From: an uncultured Clostridia bacterium
GTDB taxonomy: Bacteria; Bacillota; Clostridia; Christensenellales; Borkfalkiaceae
Direction: 5' to 3'
Length of the DNA: 9,545 nt
NCBI GenBank assembly: GCA_947629225.1
Contig: CANRCY010000050.1
Location: forward strand, 1-9,545
A program made the translations under genes and the position numbers. This document shows positions 1 to 5,165 of this stretch, piece after piece. The notes beneath the pieces were generated by a model that was not told where the DNA came from, ran no database searches, and saw nothing but the letters and a program-made list of their open reading frames with translations. How positions within the stretch are numbered: the first letter of the stretch is position 1; every line of letters begins with the position of its first letter.

Positions 1-1
1 C

Positions 2-520
2 AAACGCTATAACCGCGAGACGCTCGAAGTGCGCTACAAGGGCAAGACGATCGCCGACGTGCTCGACATGACTGTCGAAGAGGCGTGCGACTTTTTCAAA
101 CCCGTTACGACCATTTACAACAAAATTTCCACCCTCAACGAGGTCGGGCTCGGCTACATCAAACTCGGGCAGAGCAGCACGACCCTCTCGGGCGGCGAGG
201 CGCAGCGGGTCAAGCTCGCGACCGAGCTCTCCAAACGCTCCACGGGCAGAACGGTGTACATTTTGGACGAGCCGACCACGGGGCTTTCGAGCTTCGACGT
301 AGATAAACTCGTTAAAATTTTGTTGAAGCTCCGCGACGCGGGGAACACCGTCATCGTCATCGAGCATAATTTAGACGTGATCAAAGTCGCCGACTATATC
401 ATCGATTTGGGACCCGAAGGCGGGGACAGAGGGGGCACGATCGTCACGACGGGCTCTCCCGAAGAGGTCGCCGCATTCGAAAAGAGCTACACGGGTCAAT
501 TTTTGAAAAAAGTATTGTAA
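2..520 (+). CDS. uvrA: UvrA, excinuclease ABC subunit A (C-terminal part only)
   Basis: This is the C-terminal ATPase end of UvrA, the damage-recognition ATPase of cytoplasmic nucleotide excision repair, which works with UvrB and UvrC. The gene enters from the left edge in frame at base 2; the TAA stop is at 518-520. Visible in order are the ABC signature LSGGEAQRVKLATEL, Walker B ILDEPTTGL, the switch histidine in VIEHNLDVIK, and the family's closing IDLGPEGGDRGG and SYTGQFLKKVL segments. Together these are diagnostic of UvrA rather than a transporter ATPase. The D-loop after DEPTTGL reads SSFD where UvrA usually has an H-F-x-D-type sequence. About 170 residues are present, so the zinc-finger and UvrB-binding parts lie upstream of the window. 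A structured repeat starts 6 bases after the stop. Identity is certain; completeness cannot be judged. Confidence 0.97.
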   Translation, partial: KRYNRETLEVRYKGKTIADVLDMTVEEACDFFKPVTTIYNKISTLNEVGLGYIKLGQSSTTLSGGEAQRVKLATELSKRSTGRTVYILDEPTTGLSSFDVDKLVKILLKLRDAGNTVIVIEHNLDVIKVADYIIDLGPEGGDRGGTIVTTGSPEEVAAFEKSYTGQFLKKVL

Positions 521-526
521 GGTTTT

Positions 527-690
527 CGCGGAAAATCTTTTGCTTCGCAAAATCTTTTCCGTGAGGAAACGAGCGTTGGCGGTTTAACTTTCTTGTCCTC
601 TCGTTCGTTTCAACGGACACTAAGCCGCAGGTATGCGGCAAATTGTGTGCGCTGCCGCAGGGGGACCCTGCTCCGCGCAGGGATTATATT
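527..690 (+). repeat. Structured intergenic repeat, locus 1, unit A
   Basis: This is the first copy of a roughly 165-base unit that begins 6 bases after the uvrA stop. It opens with a long hairpin (527-563): CGCGG pairs with CCGTG, AAAA with TTTT, a TC/TC internal loop follows, then TTTTGC pairs with GCAAAA around a TTC loop. A conserved tail (564-601) runs into GTTTAACTTTCTTGTCCTCT-like sequence (one base removed here: TTTAACTTTCTTGTCCTCT). Two further perfect hairpins follow: GCCGCA/TGCGGC at 624-639, directly followed by AAATTG, and GCAGGG/CCCTGC at 657-671. The unit ends with GGGATTATA at 680-688. Bases 532-601 match 696-765 at 69 of 70 positions. The same order of parts recurs at 4719-4889. 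I see no coding capacity. Confidence 0.85.
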
Positions 691-793
691 CGCGAAAAAT
701 CTTTTGCTTCGCAAAATCTTTTCCGCGAGGAAACGAGCGTTGGCGGTTTAACTTTCTTGTCCTCTTCGTCGTTTCATCGGGCAAGAAGGCAAA
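691..793 (+). repeat. Structured intergenic repeat, locus 1, unit B (partial)
   Basis: This second tandem copy starts 164 bases after unit A. Its opening hairpin (691-727) has CGCG pairing with CGCG, AAAA with TTTT, the same TC/TC internal loop and the same TTTTGC-TTC-GCAAAA top. The tail matches unit A almost base for base to about 765. The copy then carries CGGGCAAGAAGGCAAA (778-793), which is found again identically at 4807-4822 after the locus 2 copy. The element breaks off near 793, before the AAATTG and GGGATTATA parts, where a different repeat family begins. Confidence 0.82.
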
Positions 794-808
794 TGGAATG
801 CACCATAG

Positions 809-970
809 CGTCATTCCGAGCCGCAAAGGACAATACGAAGTTCGAATAGCAACTCTTCGAGGGAATCTTGCTACGTCCAAGTGCGTTAAAAACGAACCAA
901 AACGCAACAAGATGCCTTCGCGGACTTTCTTTCGCGGACTGCGTATTCAAATTACGCCTCAGCATGACGC
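809..970. repeat. MITE-like element with CGTCAT-type inverted ends
   Basis: The left end reads CGTCATTCCGAGCC (809-822) and the right end, near 957-970, reads CCTCAGCATGACG. Its reverse complement matches the left end at about 11 of 14 positions, giving imperfect terminal inverted repeats about 160 bases apart. The interior holds direct repeats of TTCGCGGACT (917-926, 931-940, and again at 982-991 just outside). No transposase gene or long open frame is credible. The ends resemble small palindromic elements I recall being interspersed in many bacterial genomes; that resemblance is from memory. Bases 971-1080 between this and the next element show only the repeated TGCCTTCGCGGACTGCGTA segment and no gene. 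Confidence 0.5.
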
Positions 971-1080
971 GGCAACATGCCTTCGCGGACTGCGTAAAAT
1001 ACATTACGGCTATTCGCACTGCGTGCTCGTGCCGCGTTTAGGCAACATAGAACGTGCGGGGTGGGCAACATTCCCGATCA

Positions 1081-1150
1081 CGTCATGTTGGGAGCCCAAA
1101 TAATGTGAGATTTCTTCACGCGCCGCTAATGCGGCTTGGTCGAAATGACA
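1081..1150. repeat. Short element with CGTCAT / AATGACA inverted ends
   Basis: A 70-base segment opens with CGTCATGTTGGGAG (1081-1094) and closes with GGTCGAAATGACA (1138-1150), whose complement TGTCATTTCGACC has the same end sequence type as the element at 809-970. It contains a GCCGC-TAAT-GCGGC hairpin. It ends 47 bases before the aminotransferase start, so it may supply or disrupt promoter sequence there. It is probably a second, shorter member of the same family or the distal end of one interrupted 342-base element (809-1150). Confidence 0.45.
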
Positions 1151-1196
1151 AATGAAAGCGCAACGAGAAACGATAATCTACATTAAGGAGCAATCC

Positions 1197-2378
1197 ATGT
1201 ACAACCAAAAAATGATCAAATTGGGCGAAGAGCGGTCGGACATTCGCGAACTTTTCGAATACGCCACCGCCCGCAAAAAAATCGTCGGAAAGGAGAACGT
1301 GTTCGACTTTTCGCTCGGCAACCCCGGCGTGCCCGCCCCGCAGTGCGTGCGGGAAGAGTTGGAGCGTCTCCTGCGCGAAACGCCTTCCGTCGCCCTTCAC
1401 GGCTATTCTTCCGCCGCGGGGCTGCCCGAAGTCCGCGCGTCGGTCTCGGACTATATCCGTACCCGATTCGGCGCGGAAATGCGCCCCGAGCTCGTCTACA
1501 TGACCTGCGGCGCGTCGGCATCCCTCACGATTATTCTCAACGCGATTCTAAACGAGGGGGACGAAGTCGTCGTGCTCGCCCCCTTCTTCCCCGAATACCG
1601 CGTCTTCGTCGAACGCGCGGGGGGAAAGCTCGTCGTTGCGCCGACGGACGAAAAATTTCATCTCGACGCGGAAAAACTCAGACCCTATCTCGGAGAGCGC
1701 ACCAAGGCGGTCCTTCTGAATTCTCCCAACAACCCTTCGGGCGCGGTATATTCCGAAGAGGAGATCAAATCCCTCGCCGCGCTCCTCAAAGAAAAGTCGG
1801 AAGAGCGGGGGGAGCCCATTCTGCTCCTCTCCGACGAACCCTACCGCGAACTCACATACGGCGCAAAAGTGCCATACGTCATGAATTTTTACGACGATTC
1901 TGTCGTACTGTATTCCTTTTCGAAGTCCCTCTCGCTTGCGGGCGAGCGGATCGGCTACATCGCCGTCTCTCCCAAGTGCGAGGGCGCGGAGACCCTCTTT
2001 TCGGCGGTCTGCGGCGCGGGTCGTGCGCTCGACTATGTCTGCGCGCCCGTGCTCTTCCAGCGGGCGGTCGCAAAGTGTCTCGGAAAATCTTCCGACGTGG
2101 GCGAGTACAAGCAAAACCGCGACATTTTGTATCACGCCTTAACAGAATACGGCTATGAATGTATCGTGCCCGAGGGGGCGTTCTATCTCTTCGTCAAGGC
2201 ATTGGAGCCCGAGGCAAAACAGTTCTGCGCGCGGGCGAAAAAACACGAACTGCTCCTCGTTCCGTCCGATAGCTTCGGGGTCTCGGGCTATGTGCGCATT
2301 TCCTACTGCGTGGAGCGTTCGGTCATCGAGCGGAGCCTTCCCGCCTTCAAAGCCCTCATCGAAGAATACCGCAAATAA
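1197..2378 (+). CDS. PLP-dependent aminotransferase, class I/II (aspartate aminotransferase-like)
   Basis: This encodes a 393-residue fold-type I aminotransferase, a cytoplasmic enzyme expected to move an amino group between an amino acid and a 2-oxo acid using pyridoxal phosphate. The PLP-binding lysine is K243 in YSFSKSLSLAGERIGY. D213 in LSDEPYREL should pair with the PLP ring nitrogen, NSPNNPSG (175-182) is the conserved cofactor/substrate loop, and an arginine in the C-terminal YVRISY is the likely carboxylate-binding residue. N-terminal FDFSLGNPGVPAP (36-48) is typical of the family. The start at 1197 is chosen because AAGGAG (1185-1190) lies 6 bases upstream; an in-frame ATG at 1152 has no such site and would add 15 atypical residues. 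The amino-acid substrate cannot be read from the sequence. It is a single-gene unit, convergent with the anti-sigma gene. Confidence 0.93.
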   Translation: MYNQKMIKLGEERSDIRELFEYATARKKIVGKENVFDFSLGNPGVPAPQCVREELERLLRETPSVALHGYSSAAGLPEVRASVSDYIRTRFGAEMRPELVYMTCGASASLTIILNAILNEGDEVVVLAPFFPEYRVFVERAGGKLVVAPTDEKFHLDAEKLRPYLGERTKAVLLNSPNNPSGAVYSEEEIKSLAALLKEKSEERGEPILLLSDEPYRELTYGAKVPYVMNFYDDSVVLYSFSKSLSLAGERIGYIAVSPKCEGAETLFSAVCGAGRALDYVCAPVLFQRAVAKCLGKSSDVGEYKQNRDILYHALTEYGYECIVPEGAFYLFVKALEPEAKQFCARAKKHELLLVPSDSFGVSGYVRISYCVERSVIERSLPAFKALIEEYRK

Positions 2379-2394
2379 GGAACGTAATTCAAAA

Positions 2395-2434
2395 ACGCCG
2401 CGCCGCCTGCGAAAATTCGCAGGCGGCGCGGCGT
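2395..2434. terminator. Bidirectional rho-independent terminator between convergent genes
   Basis: This is a perfect GC-rich inverted repeat: 2395-2413 pairs with 2416-2434 (19 bp) around a two-base centre, practically a small AA-rich loop. On the minus strand the stem is followed at once by TTTTT (2391-2395), so it is a good terminator for the anti-sigma gene ending 15 bases before it. On the plus strand it lies 16 bases after the aminotransferase stop but is followed by TATATAC and only scattered Ts, so it should work less well in that direction. Confidence 0.85.
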
Positions 2435-2449
2435 ATATACGGCGGTTTG

Positions 2450-3544
2450 TTATTCCGCGGACCAAGTGAGAGAGAATTGTTCGAGGAAGGACGTCAACGC
2501 CTCGTCGTCCGTAAGAAGCGGGCTGAGCGGTTCGGCTAATACATAGAATTGAAGATCCACCGTCCACATCTTTATCGACCGTCCTTGCAGGAAAATGTCG
2601 ATGTTTCGATCGTCCGTGCAGCGCAGGGCAAACCCTTCCGCCGCGCCCGTTATGGGGAAATAGTCGAACGCTTTGCCTTGGAGATGAAAGTTGTAACTGA
2701 GACATTCGCGCACGGCGCGGGCAAGCAGGATATCCCTTTCGAAAGAGTCGACGGTGATCCCTTCCAACGGGAAGTTGAAGCAGAATGCGGCGAGTTCGGA
2801 GTAGTTCCCCGCGTCCGCTTTTTGGCGCAGATTCCAAAAGGCGTCCTGCCATTGCTCCTTCGTGAGGATAGAATCTCCGTCCCATCCGCGGAGTGCACGG
2901 TAGTGGAGCAAGGTCGCGGTATAATCGCTTTTTTGCTCGACGTTCAGCATGATTTCGGGCGTTTTACTCTCGCCGAACACGTCGCCTATCGCATACAGCC
3001 ATCTTGCCGACTCAGGCGAGTGGCTCTCCGAACCGGGTACGAACTTTTCTCCCGGAACGGGGAAAGAGAGCGTTTCTTCCGACTCGGTAAAAGAAAATAC
3101 CTGCGTTCCGTCTTTCCCGCCCGCCGCCGTCACCGCGGGTTTCACGGTGATCTGCGGGTCGCCCGAATAGACGTATGAGCCGTAGAGCAATGCCTTCCGC
3201 ACCCGCAACGCTTCCGCGCGCTCTTCCTCGTGTTTTTGCACATAGCCGTTCACGGGGAAGAACACGGCGCAAAAGGCGACGATCGCCGAGAGGCAGACGG
3301 ATGCGGCGACGACGGCAGTGTGCTTTTTGAGCTTTTTCCTCGTCTTTTTCAGCACTTCCCGCTCCTCGTCGGGCGCGCTTTCGGTTTGGAGAGAGGGCGC
3401 GGCGGGCATTTTCAAAAGTCTTAATTTTTCCGAGCACTCCGCGCACCTTGCGAGGTGGCGTTCCACGAATTGTTTGCTGTCCTCGGAGAGCAGGTTTTCG
3501 GTATACAGCGGCAACAGATCGGTGACCAAATTGCATTTATTCAT
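2450..3544 (-). CDS. Zinc-finger anti-sigma factor, single-pass membrane protein
   Basis: This 364-residue protein has the architecture of a transmembrane anti-sigma factor. An N-terminal cytoplasmic ZAS-like domain carries C4 and the H-x3-C-x2-C motif H30, C34, C37 (HLARCAEC). A charged linker (59-74) leads to one hydrophobic segment (about 76-96), then a long extracytoplasmic domain of about 265 residues that I do not recognise. By family precedent it would bind and hold the sigma factor encoded just upstream until an envelope signal releases it. The ATG at 3544 overlaps the sigma stop as ATGA (4 bases), and a GGAG lies about 9 bases upstream, which implies translational coupling. Longer in-frame versions starting at 3607 run inside the sigma gene and were rejected. 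The sensed signal is unknown; the outer domain has few cysteines and no obvious protease motif. Confidence 0.88.
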   Translation of the reverse strand: MNKCNLVTDLLPLYTENLLSEDSKQFVERHLARCAECSEKLRLLKMPAAPSLQTESAPDEEREVLKKTRKKLKKHTAVVAASVCLSAIVAFCAVFFPVNGYVQKHEEERAEALRVRKALLYGSYVYSGDPQITVKPAVTAAGGKDGTQVFSFTESEETLSFPVPGEKFVPGSESHSPESARWLYAIGDVFGESKTPEIMLNVEQKSDYTATLLHYRALRGWDGDSILTKEQWQDAFWNLRQKADAGNYSELAAFCFNFPLEGITVDSFERDILLARAVRECLSYNFHLQGKAFDYFPITGAAEGFALRCTDDRNIDIFLQGRSIKMWTVDLQFYVLAEPLSPLLTDDEALTSFLEQFSLTWSAE

Positions 3545-4005
3545 GATTTTTTCTCCAATTTCTCCAAAATTTTCAGCTTCGCGCGATGATAGACGACGTA
3601 CACCCAATTCACGCTCTTTTTGTAGATCCGTGCGATGTTTTCGGGCGGAAGGCAGCCGATCGTCTTCAAAAAGAACACGCCGCGGTAGGGCTCTTCGAGG
3701 GAGTTCATCGCAAGCAAGATCCCCGTTGCGTCTTCGCAGTCAAAAAGGGCGGAGTCGAAGTCGGGCGGCGGATCGGGCTTGGCTCTCCGCTTGCGCTTTT
3801 TCTCCTCGGCGAGGAAGAGATTGCGCGCGATCGCACACAGCCACGTGAAAAAGTCGCTCTCCCCGCGGAACGATTCCTTCTGAACGGCGCGGAAAAGGGT
3901 CTCCGCGGCAAGCTCCTCCGCGTCGCTTTTGTTCTTTGCAAGGGTCAGGCAGTAGGCGTAAAGTCTGTCGCCATAGGTGTTGTAGAACTCTTCGATGTCC
4001 TTCAT
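3541..4005 (-). CDS. ECF-type RNA polymerase sigma factor (sigma-70 family)
   Basis: This is a 154-residue two-domain sigma factor. Region 2 spans about residues 4-70 (FYNTYGDRLYAYCLTLAKN, DAEELAAETLFRAVQ, FFTWLCAIARNLF), then a proline- and acid-rich linker (76-92), and region 4 covers about 95-150 with the helix-turn-helix LPPENIARIYKKSVNWVYVV. The length fits small ECF sigma factors, which redirect RNA polymerase to a stress regulon and are held by a cognate anti-sigma factor, here the next gene. The start at 4005 is chosen because region 2 begins immediately after it; the open frame continues to 4158 but would cross the promoter. The ribosome binding site is weak (GGAAA about 11 bases upstream), so initial translation may be low. 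The preserved promoter is sigma-A-like; no second ECF-type promoter for autoregulation was recognised. Confidence 0.92.
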   Translation of the reverse strand: MKDIEEFYNTYGDRLYAYCLTLAKNKSDAEELAAETLFRAVQKESFRGESDFFTWLCAIARNLFLAEEKKRKRRAKPDPPPDFDSALFDCEDATGILLAMNSLEEPYRGVFFLKTIGCLPPENIARIYKKSVNWVYVVYHRAKLKILEKLEKKS

Positions 4006-4020
4006 TCGCGCGTTTCCGTC

Positions 4021-4051
4021 TGTAAGATAACTTGAAGGGAAAAATCTTACA
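4021..4051 (-). promoter_or_regulatory. Inverted repeat at the sigma operon transcript start
   Basis: TGTAAGAT (4021-4028) and ATCTTACA (4044-4051) form an 8-bp inverted repeat separated by 15 bases. On the minus strand it begins right where transcription should start from the promoter at 4057-4085 and ends 15 bases before the sigma ATG. It could be a dimeric repressor operator or a 5' transcript hairpin shielding the weak ribosome binding site. The sequence alone cannot separate these. Confidence 0.5.
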
Positions 4052-4056
4052 AAAAA

Positions 4057-4085
4057 ATTATAAAAAGGAGAAACTTTTTTGTCAA
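4057..4085 (-). promoter_or_regulatory. Consensus sigma-A promoter of the sigma/anti-sigma operon
   Basis: On the minus strand TTGACA (4085-4080) is followed after exactly 17 bases by TATAAT (4062-4057), both perfect matches to the vegetative consensus. Predicted transcription start is near 4050. The spacer is rich in A and T. This points to strong housekeeping transcription of the operon unless it is repressed. Confidence 0.85.
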
Positions 4086-4119
4086 CGGGCGGGCGGAAAG
4101 GTTTCTCCCGCAAAATTTT

Positions 4120-4149
4120 GCATAGAAAGGCAAAAAGCTCCGCATATTG
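4120..4149 (+). promoter_or_regulatory. Candidate sigma-G (forespore) promoter of spoVT
   Basis: GCATA (4120-4124) and CATATTG (4143-4149) are separated by 18 bases. The Bacillus sigma-G consensus as I recall it is gHATR, 18 bases, CATnHTA; only the last -10 base differs (G for A). B. subtilis spoVT is known to be transcribed by sigma-G. Start of transcription would be near 4156, giving a leader of about 13 bases that still holds the GGAGG site. Confidence 0.55.
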
Positions 4150-4169
4150 AAAGTACACGGAGGTTTTTT

Positions 4170-4715
4170 ATGAAAGCAACGGGAATTGTCAGGCGGATCG
4201 ACGAACTCGGAAGGGTCGTCATCCCCAAAGAAATAAGGAGAACGCTTCGCATTCGGGAGGGGGATCCCTTGGAACTCTTTACCGACCGCGACGAACTCAT
4301 GCTCAAAAAATACTCGCCGATCGCGAGCATCGAACAGTTTGCGAAGGGCACGGCGAAGTCGCTCAATGAGCAGAGCGGCTATCTTGCCGTCATTTGCGAT
4401 ACGGACGGCGTTTTACAGGCGAGCGGCACGGGAAAGAAGTCGCTTGCGGGCAAGTCCGTTTCGGATAAAATGACGGAAGTCATGCTCTCGCGCAGGAGCT
4501 ATCTTGCGAGCAAGGCGGAGGGGGGCGACATTCTGCCCATCGCCGCAGACAGCGACCTCACGGTCACGGCGCAAGTCATCGTGCCCGTCGTCTCGAACGG
4601 CGACTGCTTGGGTGCGGTCGTACTTCTTTCCACCGACGAAGGGGCGGTCATGGAAGCGTCGGCAGTCAAGCTCGCCCGTCTCACGTCGGACATCATCGCG
4701 AATCAGTTCGAATAG
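4170..4715 (+). CDS. spoVT: Stage V sporulation protein T, AbrB-family transition regulator
   Basis: This 181-residue protein matches SpoVT (about 178 residues in Bacillus) in length and domain order. The N-terminal swapped-hairpin AbrB DNA-binding domain covers residues 1-50, with the hallmark sequence KATGIVRRIDELGRVVIPK and EIRRTLRIREGDPLELF. A GAF-like C-terminal domain runs from about residue 56 to the end. In Bacillus SpoVT acts in the forespore late in sporulation, tuning sigma-G target genes and spore coat and germination properties. GGAGG (4159-4163) lies 6 bases before the ATG; the open frame reaches back to 4032 but that part crosses the divergent promoter. It is divergent from the sigma operon, and spoVB follows after the repeat island. 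The short form with a single AbrB domain and GAF separates it from plain AbrB. Confidence 0.95.
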   Translation: MKATGIVRRIDELGRVVIPKEIRRTLRIREGDPLELFTDRDELMLKKYSPIASIEQFAKGTAKSLNEQSGYLAVICDTDGVLQASGTGKKSLAGKSVSDKMTEVMLSRRSYLASKAEGGDILPIAADSDLTVTAQVIVPVVSNGDCLGAVVLLSTDEGAVMEASAVKLARLTSDIIANQFE

Positions 4716-4718
4716 GTT

Positions 4719-4889
4719 CACGAAAAATCTTTTGCTTCGCAAAATCTTTTTCCGTGAGGAAATTAGCGTGCGCGTTTTAACTTTCTTGTCCTCTCATTCG
4801 TTTTAGCGGGCAAGAAGGCAAAAGGTTTTGCCAAATTGAGTCGCCCACGGCGGAAGTGAATTCCGCCTAAGGCAAGGGGATTATAATTT
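4719..4889 (+). repeat. Structured intergenic repeat, locus 2, unit A
   Basis: This begins 4 bases after the spoVT stop and repeats the build of 527-690. The opening hairpin (4719-4756) has CACG pairing with CGTG, AAAAA with TTTTT (one bulged C), a TC/TC internal loop and the TTTTGC-TTC-GCAAAA top. The conserved tail (4756-4794) differs from locus 1 by several substitutions but no length change up to the TTTAAC. Then come CGGGCAAGAAGGCAAA, a perfect GGCAAAA/TTTTGCC hairpin (4817-4832) directly followed by AAATTG (4833), a perfect GGCGGAA/TTCCGCC hairpin (4849-4867), and GGGATTATA (4877). The hairpins sit where locus 1 has hairpins of different sequence. No gene is visible. Confidence 0.83.
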
Positions 4890-5011
4890 CGCACGATTCT
4901 TTGCTCGTTCCACCCCTTGGCTCCTCCTAAGGAGGAGCTGTCACCGAAGGTGACTGAGGTGGTGTCACTTCGAAAAGAATCGTGCGAGGAAATTAGCGTG
5001 CGCGTTTTAAC
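4890..5011 (+). repeat. Cloverleaf-like nested palindrome plus conserved repeat tail (locus 2, unit B)
   Basis: A perfect 13-bp outer stem (4890-4902 with 4974-4986, arm CGCACGATTCTTT) encloses CCACC/GGTGG (4910-4914, 4958-4962). That stem in turn encloses two perfect hairpins: GCTCCTCC-TAA-GGAGGAGC (4920-4938) and GTCACC-GAA-GGTGAC (4940-4954). Folded as RNA or extruded DNA this is a multi-branched junction. The tail at 4986-5011 is identical over 26 bases to 4756-4781, so this unit occupies the second-copy position of the tandem pair with its opening hairpin replaced or enlarged. The inner palindromes resemble interspersed repeats I recall from gut Clostridia. Confidence 0.75.
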
Positions 5012-5015
5012 CCGC

Positions 5016-5099
5016 TTGCCCCCTCCATTGGAGGGGGGTAGGGGGGTGGGCAAAGACCTGCCCCCTTTCCAAGGGGGCGGGTGGCATGACGCAGTCATG
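5016..5099. repeat. Cluster of perfect short hairpins upstream of spoVB
   Basis: Three perfect hairpins follow one another: CCCCCTCC-ATT-GGAGGGGG (5019-5037, flanked by TTGCCC and GGGCAA at 5016 and 5048), GCCCCCTT-TCC-AAGGGGGC (5060-5078) and CATGAC-GCA-GTCATG (5085-5099). All use three-base loops like those at 4920-4954. None is followed by a T-run, so they are not standard terminators. The remaining bases to 5165 show no gene and no clear ribosome binding site. Confidence 0.65.
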
Positions 5100-5165
5100 T
5101 CAGGTGGGGGTCCATTCCCAAATTACGTCATGTCGACCGCGGCAATCCCCCCATACATAACCCGC

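Noticed and set aside
527..563. Terminator for uvrA
   Set aside because: The hairpin is strong but followed by AGGAAACGAG with no T-run, so intrinsic termination is unlikely.
527..793. CRISPR array
   Set aside because: Only two copies with a 164-base period, no short regular spacers and no cas genes.
444..910. Minus-strand frames 444-641 and 620-910 sharing an RTRKLNRQRSFP-like peptide
   Set aside because: The shared peptide is the repeat tail read backwards. The equivalent frame in the diverged copy at 4756-4794 has an in-frame stop, so conservation is at the DNA or RNA level, not as protein.
633..1103. Plus-strand open frame of 156 codons in the repeat island
   Set aside because: It crosses two different repeat families, has no ribosome binding site and no recognisable domain.
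1145..1177. ATGACA and GATAAT as a promoter for the aminotransferase
   Set aside because: The spacing is 21 bases, too long for a normal sigma-A promoter, and ATGACA is part of the repeat end. No better promoter was found.
1343..2158. Long arginine-rich frame overlapping the aminotransferase
   Set aside because: It is an out-of-frame shadow of a GC-rich gene with clear homology in the other frame; similar shadows occur over spoVB, mazG and dusB.
4917..5165. Upstream extension of spoVB to 4917 or ATG 5130
   Set aside because: The extra residues translate palindromic repeats, and family homology begins at 5166. I could not find a ribosome site for any of the three starts.
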